Source: Microbacterium sp. Bi121 (GTDB lineage: Bacteria; Actinomycetota; Actinomycetes; Actinomycetales; Microbacteriaceae). From it: DNA of 64,000 nucleotides. The stretch spans positions 372,001 through 436,000 of the forward strand of contig NZ_CAKKLJ010000001.1 in NCBI RefSeq assembly GCF_918698005.1, given 5' to 3'. The position numbers and the translations under genes were made by a program. How positions within the stretch are numbered: position 1 is the first letter of the stretch; each line of letters begins with the position of its first letter. Positions 15,651 to 23,920 of the stretch are shown in pieces. Under the pieces are notes generated by a model, which made no database searches, was not told where the DNA came from, and was given only the letters and a program-made list of their open reading frames with translations.

Positions 15651-17084
15651 ATGTCTGAATCGCGCCTCACCCAGCTCTTCATCGACGGCGAATGGAGATC
15701 GGGTGGCAGCGGCGAGACGTTCGCGGTCGTAGACCCCTCGGACTTCACCGAGATCGCACAGTTCGCCGTCGCGACCGAAGAGGACTGCGTCGCCGCGGTG
15801 GATGCCGCCGAGCGCGCCTTCGAGGACTGGGCGCTGACCGCCCCACGCGAACGCGGAGAGCTGCTGCGGTCGGCGTTCGAGATCATGCGGCAAGAGCGCG
15901 AGGAGATCGCCGACACCATCGTGCGGGAGAACGGCAAGGCGTTCGCGGATGCACTCACCGAAGTCGACTACGCGAACGAGTTCTTCCGGTGGTTCTCGGA
16001 GGAAGCCGTGCGCATCTCGGGCGACTACCGCTTGTCGCCGCGCGGCGACAAGCGCATCCTCGTGTCCCGCGAACCGATCGGGGTCTCGCTCCTGATCACT
16101 CCGTGGAACTTCCCTGCCGCGATGGCGACCCGTAAGATCGGGCCGGCGCTCGCGGCGGGATGCCCCGTCGTGCTCAAGCCGGCACGGGAGACGCCCTTCA
16201 CGGCGGCACACATCGTCGGCATCCTGGAGCGCGCCGGCGTACCTCGTGGCGTCGTGAACCTCGTGACGCCCGTTCCGACGGGACCGGCGGTCAGCAGGAT
16301 GCTGCACATGCCCGCCGTACGCAAGCTCTCTTTCACCGGGTCGACGGAGGTGGGCAGGCTGCTGCTGCACGAGGCGGCGGACACGGTCGTCAGCTCTTCG
16401 ATGGAACTCGGCGGCAATGCGCCGCTGCTGGTGCTCGAGGGCGCCGATCTCGACAGCACCATCGAGGGCGCACTCGTCGCGAAGATGCGCAACGGCGGGT
16501 CGGCCTGCACGGCCGCCAACCGCTTCTACGTGCACCGCTCTCTGCATGACGAGTTCGTCGACCGCCTCAGCCGCGCGCTCGACGGGTACCGGGTCGGCCC
16601 CGGACGCGACCGCGGCAATGACCTCGGAGCGCTGGTGTCGCGCGGTGAACGCGACAAGGTGGCCCAGCTCGTCGATCGTGCGGTCGATGAGGGCGCCCGG
16701 ATCGTCCAGGGCGGAGGCTCAGCGGAGGACGGCGCGTTCTACGAACCCACGGTCGTGGTCGACGTGCCGCACGGAAGCGAGATCAATCGCACGGAGATCT
16801 TCGGGCCGGTGGCGGCTGTCGTCGCGTTCGACGACGTCGACGAGGTGGTGCGAATGGCCAACGACACGGAGTACGGGCTGATCTCGTACGTGTTCGGCGA
16901 AGAGCGCGAGGCGATGCGGGTCGCGCATCGCCTCGACGCAGGGATGGTCGGGGTCAATCGGGGCGTACTCAGCGATCCGGCCGCCCCCTTCGGGGGGATG
17001 AAGCAGAGCGGCCTCGGTCGAGAGGGCGGTTCGGAAGGCATCCTCGAGTTCATGGAGGAGAAGTACATCGGCCTTCCGGTGTGA
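15651..17084 (+). CDS. NAD(P)-dependent aldehyde dehydrogenase (succinate-semialdehyde dehydrogenase-like)
   Basis: Oxidises an aldehyde to its acid. The 477-residue chain shows PWNFP at 151-155, the general base Glu252 (MELGGNAP), the nucleophile Cys286 (GGSACTAANR) and the EIFGPV and GGMKQSGLGREGG motifs near the end. The pattern is closest to the succinate-semialdehyde/glutarate-semialdehyde dehydrogenase branch. GGAGG is 5 nt before ATG. In this operon a plausible role is oxidation of the aldehyde product of transketolase or an aldolase (glycolaldehyde, tartronate semialdehyde and similar), which is inference. Confidence 0.93.
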   Translation: MSESRLTQLFIDGEWRSGGSGETFAVVDPSDFTEIAQFAVATEEDCVAAVDAAERAFEDWALTAPRERGELLRSAFEIMRQEREEIADTIVRENGKAFADALTEVDYANEFFRWFSEEAVRISGDYRLSPRGDKRILVSREPIGVSLLITPWNFPAAMATRKIGPALAAGCPVVLKPARETPFTAAHIVGILERAGVPRGVVNLVTPVPTGPAVSRMLHMPAVRKLSFTGSTEVGRLLLHEAADTVVSSSMELGGNAPLLVLEGADLDSTIEGALVAKMRNGGSACTAANRFYVHRSLHDEFVDRLSRALDGYRVGPGRDRGNDLGALVSRGERDKVAQLVDRAVDEGARIVQGGGSAEDGAFYEPTVVVDVPHGSEINRTEIFGPVAAVVAFDDVDEVVRMANDTEYGLISYVFGEEREAMRVAHRLDAGMVGVNRGVLSDPAAPFGGMKQSGLGREGGSEGILEFMEEKYIGLPV

Positions 17085-17096
17085 GGAGGCACGTCG

Positions 17097-18089
17097 ATGG
17101 GCAACATCAGATGGGGAATCGTCGGATGCGGCGATGTGACAGAGGTCAAGAGCGGCCCCGCTCTGCAGAAGGCGGACGGGTCGGAGCTCGTGGCGGTGAT
17201 GCGGCGCACGCCGCACCTCGCGGAGGACTACGCGCGCAGACACGGGGTCCCTCGGTGGTCGGACGATGCCGATGCGATCATCCGGGCCGATGACATCGAC
17301 GTCGTCTACATCGCCACTCACCCGGACACCCACCTGCACTATGCGGAGCGCGCCGCGGAGGCGGGCAAGGCGGTGTACGTGGAGAAGCCGATGGCGCGCA
17401 GCGCCGACGAATGTCGACGGATGCAGGATGCCTGCGACCGTGCCGGCGTGCCGCTCTGGGTCGCCTATTACCGTCGTGCGCTGCCCCGTTTCCGCAAGAT
17501 CAAGACGCTGATCGACGACGGGGCGATCGGCGATATCCGTGCTGTCGCCTCACGGCGCTATCAGCGCGTACGTGCGGATGCCTGGCAGAACACGCCCGGC
17601 GCATCGGGAGGCGGCTACTTCTTCGACGCCGCGTGCCACACGCTGGACTTCCTGCAGTTCCTGTTCGGTCCGATTGAGCACGTGAACGGCCTCGCCTCGT
17701 CGCACGGGGCGATCGGCCCGCTGGAAGACACCGTGACGGCCTCGTACCGATTCGCCGACGGCGTGATCGGCAGCGGCACCTGGTGCTTCGACAGCGCCGA
17801 CGACGAAGACGTGACGACCGTGATCGGTTCGGCCGGAACGCTGAGCTTCTCGGTCTCGGCGCACGCGCCCATCAGACTCGTGCGCCGCCGCCAGGCGCAG
17901 GAGTATCTGATCGACGACCCCGCGCACGCCCACCTGCCGCTTGTTCAGACGATCGTCGACGAGCTCCGCGGACGCGGAACGTGCCCGAGCACGGGCCGTT
18001 CTGCGCTCGCGACCGCAGAGGCCATAGACGCCATCCTCGCCGACGTCAGGAGCCGTACCCTCGATGGCTCTTGTACTTCTCCAACGTGA
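17097..18089 (+). CDS. Gfo/Idh/MocA family oxidoreductase
   Basis: NAD(P)-dependent sugar or inositol dehydrogenase-type protein of 330 residues. The Rossmann motif WGIVGCGDVTEVKSG is at 6-20, the catalytic-lysine motif VEKPMA near 97-102, and the C-terminal substrate domain includes GGGYFFDAACHTLDFLQFLFG with the family His. GAGG precedes the ATG. It is last in the IclR-linked operon. Its final 44 bp overlap the end of the convergent RraA gene, an unusual antisense overlap of coding tails. Confidence 0.9.
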   Translation: MGNIRWGIVGCGDVTEVKSGPALQKADGSELVAVMRRTPHLAEDYARRHGVPRWSDDADAIIRADDIDVVYIATHPDTHLHYAERAAEAGKAVYVEKPMARSADECRRMQDACDRAGVPLWVAYYRRALPRFRKIKTLIDDGAIGDIRAVASRRYQRVRADAWQNTPGASGGGYFFDAACHTLDFLQFLFGPIEHVNGLASSHGAIGPLEDTVTASYRFADGVIGSGTWCFDSADDEDVTTVIGSAGTLSFSVSAHAPIRLVRRRQAQEYLIDDPAHAHLPLVQTIVDELRGRGTCPSTGRSALATAEAIDAILADVRSRTLDGSCTSPT

Positions 18090-18744
18090 AGTCGTCGCCG
18101 GCGATGATGTCCATGTCGGCTCGCTCCACGCGACGCACGGCGTCGACCTCTTCGGGAAGACGGTCAAGTGTCTCCCACGGGATCACGACGATGCCGTTGC
18201 GGTCACCGTGCAGCAGGTCACCGGTGACGATGCGCTGACCGCCGATGTTGATCGGCTCGCCGACCGATGCGATCTCGTAGTTCGCGTGCGACACCACGGG
18301 AAAGCGCATGAAGTAGTGGAAGCCGATCTCGCGGACCTCGTCGACGTCACGGAGCGCGCCGTCGGTCACCATTCCGACGGCGCCGAGTCGCTGTGCGAGG
18401 CGTGACATGATCTCGCCGGCGTAGGCGACGCGCTCCGGCGCACCGCTGGCATCAGCGATGACGATCACGACGGGCCCCTCCATCGCGTCGAGCACCTCCC
18501 ACATCCGCCAATAGCCTTCACGCTGCGCAGGCTCGCCCGGGGCGTTCGACATGGTCACGGTCAGGGCGCGGCCCACCATGGAGCCCAGTTCCGGATAGAC
18601 GCTCTGGACATCACCGCCGATGAAGCCCTCGGTCCGATCGCGGATCGTGAACCGCTCGATGGCATTGGCGACGGTGGGACTGTCCACGCCGTTGAGGAAG
18701 GCGAGCTCCCCGTCGGTCAAGAGTCGTGTGGAGGTCATAGTCAT
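18046..18744 (-). CDS. RraA family aldolase/decarboxylase (HMG aldolase-like)
   Basis: Protein of 232 residues in the RraA/HMG-aldolase family, which includes 4-hydroxy-4-methyl-2-oxoglutarate aldolases and oxaloacetate decarboxylases. Core motifs are MVGRALTVTM, GPVVIVIADASG, GMVTDGALRDVDEV (conserved Arg-Asp) and GDLLHGDRNGIVVIP. ATG 18744 is annotated; the second ATG at 18738 is better spaced from AGAAGAG and may be the true start. It follows the flavoprotein gene by 7 bp on the same strand, so the two form a short operon. Cleavage of a C4-C7 hydroxy-oxo acid to pyruvate, or oxaloacetate decarboxylation, would fit the island. Confidence 0.86.
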   Translation of the reverse strand: MTMTSTRLLTDGELAFLNGVDSPTVANAIERFTIRDRTEGFIGGDVQSVYPELGSMVGRALTVTMSNAPGEPAQREGYWRMWEVLDAMEGPVVIVIADASGAPERVAYAGEIMSRLAQRLGAVGMVTDGALRDVDEVREIGFHYFMRFPVVSHANYEIASVGEPINIGGQRIVTGDLLHGDRNGIVVIPWETLDRLPEEVDAVRRVERADMDIIAGDDFTLEKYKSHRGYGS

Positions 18745-18751
18745 CTCTTCT

Positions 18752-20248
18752 CTACTGGTTGCGGGGTTCCGCTTGGTTGCTCGGTTGATCGTTCGTGGTC
18801 TCGGATGCGGCCAGCGCCGCGCCCGCCAACCGTCCGGACGTCATGGCCCAGCCGATGTGATGACCGTGGCCCTTCAACAGCATTCCGCCCTGGCCCACGC
18901 CACCGACGGCGTACAGGCCCGCGATCGCCGAACCGTCGTCGCGGAGCACGCGGAGCCTGTCGTCGACAGAGATCGAACCTTCGGTGACCGTGAGCATGCT
19001 GTGCACGGGGCCCATCGCGATCAGCTCGCCGGTGAGTCCACTGCTGTCCACGGCGGACTGGAACGCACCGGGATCGACGCCGATCCGTGCCGCGAGCTCC
19101 GCGGCATCCGCACCTCGAGATATCAGATCGGGGCGACCCCGCGCGTAGTCGGAGAAGTAGGCGAATGCGATGCCGGGCGCCGTGGAGATGTGGTGCGGGG
19201 ATGCATCGAACTCGGCGGCGAGGCGGCGGTCGAGAATGAGGAAGCCTCGTCCATGAGGCTGAAGGGCGAGCTCGTCGGCGGGATGCGCCTCTTGCCCGAA
19301 CCGTTCGCCGGAGGCGTTGACGAGAATCGCTCCGCGGCGGAACATCTCGTCCGTAGGCGACATGTGCGATACGAGCAGCGACTTCACGACGGGCCGCAGA
19401 AAGGACGGCGGCACGTTGTTCGCAACGAGTGCCTCGAGCCGGCAGAACCAGCGCCACAGCGGAAGCCTGTCGAGCAGGCCGGGCTTGGGCGAGGCGGGGA
19501 ATCGCAGTTGCGGGCCGAACAGCTTGTCCATGTGCTTGAGCTCCGCGCCGACGTCTGCGGCCATCCGGTGGCCGAACCCGAGCGCGTCGGGATTGATCGG
19601 CACCGCGCCGGCAGCGCTGCGCGACAGCAACTCCTCTCGCATGACCCGGTTGCCGCTGAAGTCACCGCTCGCGATGACCACGCCCCTGTTCGCCAGGAAG
19701 TCGCGCGGCTGACCGTCGACCAGTGCGCTTACGCCGACGACAGCACCATCCTCTTCCAGGAGCCGCTCCGCCTCGGCGCCCGTGATCACCGAGACCCCCG
19801 CCCTTCGTGCCGCTTCGTCAAGTCGAGCGACGTAACTGCGTGAGTTCGGGATGACGTTGTGCATGCGCGGGACGCGATGCGGATGCTCGGGGAACGGCCC
19901 CGCGAAGGCGACGCCGTGCTCGATCAGCCAGGCGAGCGTGCGGGCCGACTCGTGCGCGTAGAGCCGTCGCAGGTCGGGGGCGTCGCCGCTGAGAAGCTCT
20001 TCATCGAACTTCCACATGTCCTCGACGAGATGATCGGGATCGTCGACGATGCCGCGACGTCGCTGAAAGGACGTCCCCGCGGCTGTCAGGGAACCGATCG
20101 AGAGCGCTGTGCTGCCACCGATCTCTGATCGCCGCTCTAGCAGAACGACGTCGGCGCCGCCCTCTGCGGCAGCGACCGCAGTGGCCAATCCTGACCCCCC
20201 GCCGCCGATCACGACGACGTCGGACGTATGTGGAACGGGACTCATCAT
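18752..20248 (-). CDS. FAD-dependent oxidoreductase, fumarate reductase/KstD-like flavoprotein
   Basis: FAD-binding 2 family protein of about 498 residues. The dinucleotide motif is VVVIGGGGSGLATAVAAAEGG near the N-terminus, followed by LLERRSEIGGSTALSIG; the C-terminal FAD closure reads GLYAVGGVGQGGMLLKGHGHHIGWAMTSGR. Such enzymes reduce or introduce a C=C bond next to a carboxylate or ketone. No signal peptide or haem or FMN domain is seen, so it should be cytosolic. Starts at 20293, 20257 and 20248 are possible; 20248 leaves the 20-bp LacI-type operator outside the coding region and has GAAAG 10 nt upstream. It is cotranscribed with the RraA gene. Confidence 0.85.
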   Translation of the reverse strand: MMSPVPHTSDVVVIGGGGSGLATAVAAAEGGADVVLLERRSEIGGSTALSIGSLTAAGTSFQRRRGIVDDPDHLVEDMWKFDEELLSGDAPDLRRLYAHESARTLAWLIEHGVAFAGPFPEHPHRVPRMHNVIPNSRSYVARLDEAARRAGVSVITGAEAERLLEEDGAVVGVSALVDGQPRDFLANRGVVIASGDFSGNRVMREELLSRSAAGAVPINPDALGFGHRMAADVGAELKHMDKLFGPQLRFPASPKPGLLDRLPLWRWFCRLEALVANNVPPSFLRPVVKSLLVSHMSPTDEMFRRGAILVNASGERFGQEAHPADELALQPHGRGFLILDRRLAAEFDASPHHISTAPGIAFAYFSDYARGRPDLISRGADAAELAARIGVDPGAFQSAVDSSGLTGELIAMGPVHSMLTVTEGSISVDDRLRVLRDDGSAIAGLYAVGGVGQGGMLLKGHGHHIGWAMTSGRLAGAALAASETTNDQPSNQAEPRNQ

Positions 20249-20256
20249 TGATTCCA

Positions 20257-20276
20257 TTCTTTCGGTACCGTTTTCA
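20257..20276. promoter_or_regulatory. LacI-type operator A (20-bp repeat)
   Basis: On the minus strand TGAAAACGGTACCGAAAGAA, identical over 20 bp to operator B at 23898-23917. It sits immediately upstream of the flavoprotein start. The core CGGTACCG is palindromic. The LacI-family gene at 22777-23790 is the obvious candidate regulator. Confidence 0.7.
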
Positions 20277-20371
20277 ACAATAGACGGATCCAACCTTCTC
20301 GTCTACGGTTTACCCGCGGAAAAACAAGCTTCTCTCGATTCTGGCCTCTCGCTCGATCGGCTGAAATCTTA

Positions 20372-20387
20372 GAAAACGGTTGCAATG
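20372..20387. promoter_or_regulatory. LacI-type operator D, upstream of DapA-like gene
   Basis: GAAAACGGTTGCAATG, sharing GAAAACGGT with operators A and B, 63 bp before the DapA-like start codon. A weaker relative (GAAAACGATTCCCG) lies inside that gene at 20554-20567. Confidence 0.45.
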
Positions 20388-20449
20388 ATCCGCTTTCAAG
20401 AGTTCAATGAAGGCATCAATCGCCTTTGGGCCAGAGCGAAGGGGCAAGG

Positions 20450-21376
20450 ATGCCTGTACCCGATCTGCGCGGGGTCACCCCCGCGATCGTCACGCCGTTC
20501 GACGAGGACGGCGAGGTCGACTACGACAGTCTCGTGTCATACGCCGCATGGTTGAAAACGATTCCCGGAGTGACCGGGATCGTCACCAACGCGCACGCCG
20601 GAGAGGGCACGTCCCTCAGCGATGACGAGCGGACCGAGATCATCCGCGTGATCAAGAAGGAGGTGCCCGACCTGCACATCGTCGCCGGCGTCGGAGGCGA
20701 GGGCACGCGCGTGGTCGCCCGCGAATCAGAGCGCGCAGCAGAAGCCGGTGCCGATTCGCTGCTCGTCTTCCCCCCGCTGGCATCCCTGCGCTTCGGCTAC
20801 CAGGACGGCGCAACGCAGGACCGCTACCGCGCGGTGTGGAATGCCGCGTCGCTGCCAATCACGCTGTTCAACTTCCCGAACGTGTCGCTCGCGACATATC
20901 AGCTGCCGCTGCTGCTCGAGCTGTGCGCGATGGACGGAGTGTTCGCCATCAAGGACGGTGCGCGTGACATGATCCGCTGGGACGTCGAGACGCCGATCAT
21001 CCGTGCGCACTTCCCCGAGATCCAGATGCTCACCTGCCAGGACGAGTTCCTCCTGCACACGATGTGGGAATCCGACGGAGCCCTCGTCGGGTATGCCGCC
21101 CTCATCCCGGAGATGATGGTCGAACTCCTCGAGAACGCCAAGGCGCACGACTACGACGCGGCCAAGGCGACCTACGATCGGATGCGTCCCATCACCCGCG
21201 CGGTCTACCATCGCGCGTCGCACATCGAGTCGACCACCGCGATGAAGCTGGGGCTCGTCGCCCGTGGGATCATCAGAACAGCGACCGTGCGCTCACCGCT
21301 CATGCCGCTCGAGGCGGGTGCGGCGGAGAACATCCGCAGCACGCTGCAGACGGCAGGGGTCAGTCTCGCCAGCTGA
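20450..21376 (+). CDS. DapA/N-acetylneuraminate lyase family protein with altered active site
   Basis: Class I aldolase/lyase or dehydratase of 308 residues with the TIM-barrel DapA fold. The Schiff-base lysine is present: Lys168 in GVFAIKDGA. The usual catalytic Tyr (LYNVP in DapA) is Phe140 (LFNFPN), and the Thr-Thr-Gly-Glu loop reads HAGEG (49-53), so it cannot be assumed to do dihydrodipicolinate synthesis. Related sequences act as hydratase-aldolases or sugar-acid dehydratases. ATG 20450 has GAAGGGG 5 nt upstream. It is divergent from the flavoprotein, under operator D, and followed by a membrane transporter, suggesting a lyase for a dedicated imported acid. Confidence 0.86.
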   Translation: MPVPDLRGVTPAIVTPFDEDGEVDYDSLVSYAAWLKTIPGVTGIVTNAHAGEGTSLSDDERTEIIRVIKKEVPDLHIVAGVGGEGTRVVARESERAAEAGADSLLVFPPLASLRFGYQDGATQDRYRAVWNAASLPITLFNFPNVSLATYQLPLLLELCAMDGVFAIKDGARDMIRWDVETPIIRAHFPEIQMLTCQDEFLLHTMWESDGALVGYAALIPEMMVELLENAKAHDYDAAKATYDRMRPITRAVYHRASHIESTTAMKLGLVARGIIRTATVRSPLMPLEAGAAENIRSTLQTAGVSLAS

Positions 21377-21430
21377 CGCGATTCGGGCTGCGCGACGCCC
21401 CAGCGGAGAGAGGAACCTCACACGAAGATC

Positions 21431-22708
21431 ATGAACGCCGTCATGGCGGTGATCCTCACAGCGCTGGTGATCACCGTCGGCGTCTCCATCGCCGTCCCCC
21501 AGGCGACGCTGGTGGCCGGGGCGCTCACGCTTCTGGCTGCGGTGGTGGGTCTGCTGATCGTCCGCCGAGTCCAGTTGGTCATCTCGCTCGTCCTCGTCGG
21601 CTGCGGCATCGCGGCGCTCGTGGCCGGGCTGATACTGGGGCACGTTCCCACCGTCCCCGAGGCGCTCACGGTCAATCAGGATCTCATCGGGATGCTGGCA
21701 TCAGTGTCGTTCCTCGGGCTGATCACCGGCGCCTCACCACCGCGAACGCCACGGTTCACCGGCGCGAAGGCGGTCTGGCGGACGGCCGCCGCGGTCCATC
21801 TGCTAGGTTCGGTCATCAACATCAGCGCGCTCAACCTCATCGGGGGAAGGCTGAGCGTCAAGGGCCGCCTGAGCCGGCTGAACGAGCTTCTGCTGTCTCG
21901 CTCCTTCTCGGCTGCGGCCTTCTGGTCGCCGTTCTGGGGAGCAAACGCTGCGGCGATCGCCTATGCACCGGGGGCGAAGACGAACGTGCTCGTCGTCTGC
22001 GGCCTCACCCTCACCGCCGTGGCATTCCTGTACAGCATCACCGCGGTGGTGCGTCGCTTCCGCGGCGAGCTCGACGGGTACCACGGCTATGCCCTCTCCG
22101 TCAGCACTCTCCAGGTTCCGATCGCACTGGTCGTTCTCGTGCTGACGCTGCATCTGCTGCTTCCCGATGTGCCCATCACGCGGTTGGTCCTGTTGAGCGC
22201 TCTCGGTGTCACGGTCGTCGTGCTGATGGCCCGATCGGCACGTACAGCGCCAGATCGGCTGGTTTCGCACATGCGCTTCGGCCTGCCGGGAATGACGAAC
22301 GAACTCACCCTGTTCGCAGCGGCCGGGGTTCTCGCGATCGGCCTGAGCTCGCTGTTCTCCGCCGTTCAGCTCACCCTTCTCGTCACGGAGTTCACGGTGC
22401 CGGTGGCGTGGCTCGCCACCATCGTCATGGCTCTCATGTCTCTCATCGGCGTGCATCCGGTGATCTCGATCGCTGCGGTGGCCGCCATCATCGCACCGCT
22501 GCATCCCGATCCGACCCTGTACGCCATGTGCGGCATGATCGCGTGGGGTGGCTCGGCGGCCGCCGGACCGATCTCGGGCCTAAACATCTTCCTGAACGGA
22601 CGATTCCAGGCCGACAACTTCGCGATCGCCCGCATGAACCTGCTATACCTGGTGCTGATCCTCACGCTGGCCGGGCCTGTTCTGATGCTCTGCAACCTGA
22701 TGTCCTGA
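21431..22708 (+). CDS. Multi-pass membrane transporter of unrecognised family
   Basis: Very hydrophobic protein of 425 residues with about 10-12 predicted membrane segments, beginning VMAVILTALVITVGVSIAV. Two regions resemble re-entrant transport motifs: FWSPFWGANAAAIAYAPG (about 158-175) and MIAWGGSAAAGPISGLNIFLNG (about 377-398), the pattern seen in ion-transporter (IT) superfamily carriers for dicarboxylates and similar anions. I do not recognise the exact family. Start ATG 21431 is the first in frame; GAGAGGAA lies rather far (about 15 nt) upstream. It sits between the DapA-like lyase and the LacI regulator, so it probably imports the substrate of that block. Confidence 0.75.
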   Translation: MNAVMAVILTALVITVGVSIAVPQATLVAGALTLLAAVVGLLIVRRVQLVISLVLVGCGIAALVAGLILGHVPTVPEALTVNQDLIGMLASVSFLGLITGASPPRTPRFTGAKAVWRTAAAVHLLGSVINISALNLIGGRLSVKGRLSRLNELLLSRSFSAAAFWSPFWGANAAAIAYAPGAKTNVLVVCGLTLTAVAFLYSITAVVRRFRGELDGYHGYALSVSTLQVPIALVVLVLTLHLLLPDVPITRLVLLSALGVTVVVLMARSARTAPDRLVSHMRFGLPGMTNELTLFAAAGVLAIGLSSLFSAVQLTLLVTEFTVPVAWLATIVMALMSLIGVHPVISIAAVAAIIAPLHPDPTLYAMCGMIAWGGSAAAGPISGLNIFLNGRFQADNFAIARMNLLYLVLILTLAGPVLMLCNLMS

Positions 22709-22710
22709 AC

Positions 22711-22726
22711 AAGCGATATCGTTTCC
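22711..22726. promoter_or_regulatory. LacI-type operator C, upstream of the LacI gene
   Basis: AAGCGATATCGTTTCC; reversed it reads GGAAACGATATCGCTT and matches operators A and B as GRAAACGRTAYCG. Position in the short gap before the regulator gene implies autoregulation. Confidence 0.6.
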
Positions 22727-22776
22727 GAACATGTCATGATCGCAAGAACGCGCGCATGACGATGGAAGGGGCAACC

Positions 22777-23790
22777 GTGGCGACCATACGAGATGTGGCC
22801 AGGCGAGCAGGTGTGGCGCCGGCTTCGGTGACGCGCGTGCTCAGCGATTACCCGAACGTGAGCGACGACCTCCGCGAGCGAGTCCTCGCCGCCGTCGAGG
22901 AGGTCGGATATCAGCCGGATCTCGTCGCTGCGGGGCTGCGTCGCGGGTACACGAAGACCGTCGGCGTGATGATCAACGACATCCTGAATCCGATCGTCGC
23001 GAAGTGGGTCGATATCATCGAGGAGGATCTGCGCGCCGCCGGATACGGCGTGATCCTCGCCCACTCGCGCGGCGAGGATGCGAACGACGTCGCCAACCTC
23101 AAGCTGCTGCATCAGCGGCGGGTAGATGGGCTCATCGCCTCGTTCGCATCGGATCAGAACGAAGAACTCGCCGCCATCCTCGCGAAGGTCGACGTGCCGG
23201 TCGTGCTCCTCGACCGGCAGATGAACCTCGACAGCGTCAGCTCGGTCGTGAGCGATCATTACTACGCCACGCGGGCACTCGTGGCGCATCTGATCGGCAA
23301 CGGCCACCGTCGCATCGCGTTGTTCACCGGCCAGCCCAACGGTTATCCGAGCCGCGAGCGGGTCAGGGCACTTCAGGAGACCTTCTCCGAGTACGGCCTG
23401 CCAGTGCGGCACGATCTGCTCATATCCGGACGAGGCACCGAGGCGTATGCCGCCGAGGCGATCGCCACGATGCTGGAGCATCCCGAGCCCCCCACGGCCG
23501 TGATCGTCGGCAACGGAAACCTGTCGGCGCTCGCCGGAGCCCTGCATGAGCTGCGTCGCCGCGGCATCCGAATCGGAGAGAACATGGCGGTCGCCGTGGG
23601 CGAGGAGAGCGCGCTCGCATCGCTGCACTCGCCGGCGCTCACCGCGATCGAGCGCGACACGGTCGCGGTCGGACGAAGAGCGGCTGCAATGATGCTGAAC
23701 AAGCTCGCGACCGGCTCATCGCGGAGCCATACGGTCGTGCTTCCCACGCGTCTCGTGATCAGGGAGTCGACGGACTGGGTGCTGTCGTGA
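22777..23790 (+). CDS. LacI-family transcriptional regulator
   Basis: Repressor of 337 residues: N-terminal helix-turn-helix IRDVARRAGVAPASVTRVLSDYPNVSDDLRERV (about 4-36), hinge region LRRGYTKTVGVM near 55-66, and a periplasmic-binding-protein-like effector domain to the end. GTG 22777 is chosen because GGAAGGGG lies 5 nt before it and the HTH starts at the correct distance; ATG 22756 and 22762 are alternatives. Operator-like sites of one motif occur in front of itself, of the flavoprotein and of the long MaoC/ABC operon, so it is probably the local repressor of blocks C and D. Inducer unknown. Confidence 0.9.
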   Translation: MATIRDVARRAGVAPASVTRVLSDYPNVSDDLRERVLAAVEEVGYQPDLVAAGLRRGYTKTVGVMINDILNPIVAKWVDIIEEDLRAAGYGVILAHSRGEDANDVANLKLLHQRRVDGLIASFASDQNEELAAILAKVDVPVVLLDRQMNLDSVSSVVSDHYYATRALVAHLIGNGHRRIALFTGQPNGYPSRERVRALQETFSEYGLPVRHDLLISGRGTEAYAAEAIATMLEHPEPPTAVIVGNGNLSALAGALHELRRRGIRIGENMAVAVGEESALASLHSPALTAIERDTVAVGRRAAAMMLNKLATGSSRSHTVVLPTRLVIRESTDWVLS

Positions 23791-23831
23791 CCTTCGTGCG
23801 AGGCCAACGGGAGGCGATTACGACGAATCCC

Positions 23832-23860
23832 TTGCACTGCCAGATCATTTCGCCTAGCGT
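23832..23860 (+). promoter_or_regulatory. Promoter of the MaoC/ABC/CoA-transferase operon
   Basis: TTGCAC (23832-23837), 17-nt spacer, TAGCGT (23855-23860). A CCGACA-N5-TGTCGG hairpin follows at about 23872-23888 and operator B begins about 30 nt past the expected transcription start. The rest of the gap from 23791 to 23920 holds nothing else recognised. Confidence 0.6.
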
Positions 23861-23897
23861 GAGATCACTCGCCCGACACCGCTTGTCGGTGCGGCTC

Positions 23898-23917
23898 TGA
23901 AAACGGTACCGAAAGAA
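23898..23917. promoter_or_regulatory. LacI-type operator B (20-bp repeat)
   Basis: TGAAAACGGTACCGAAAGAA, identical to operator A. It lies downstream of the predicted promoter, where bound repressor would block elongation into the long operon. Confidence 0.7.
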
Positions 23918-23920
23918 GCA

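Noticed and set aside
21064..23790. Continuous 908-codon frame running from inside the DapA-like gene to the end of the LacI gene
   Set aside because: Only the last 337 residues (from GTG 22777) have protein character. The earlier part is an antiphase reading of the DapA-like and transporter genes, rich in Arg and His as is typical of shadow frames in high-GC DNA.
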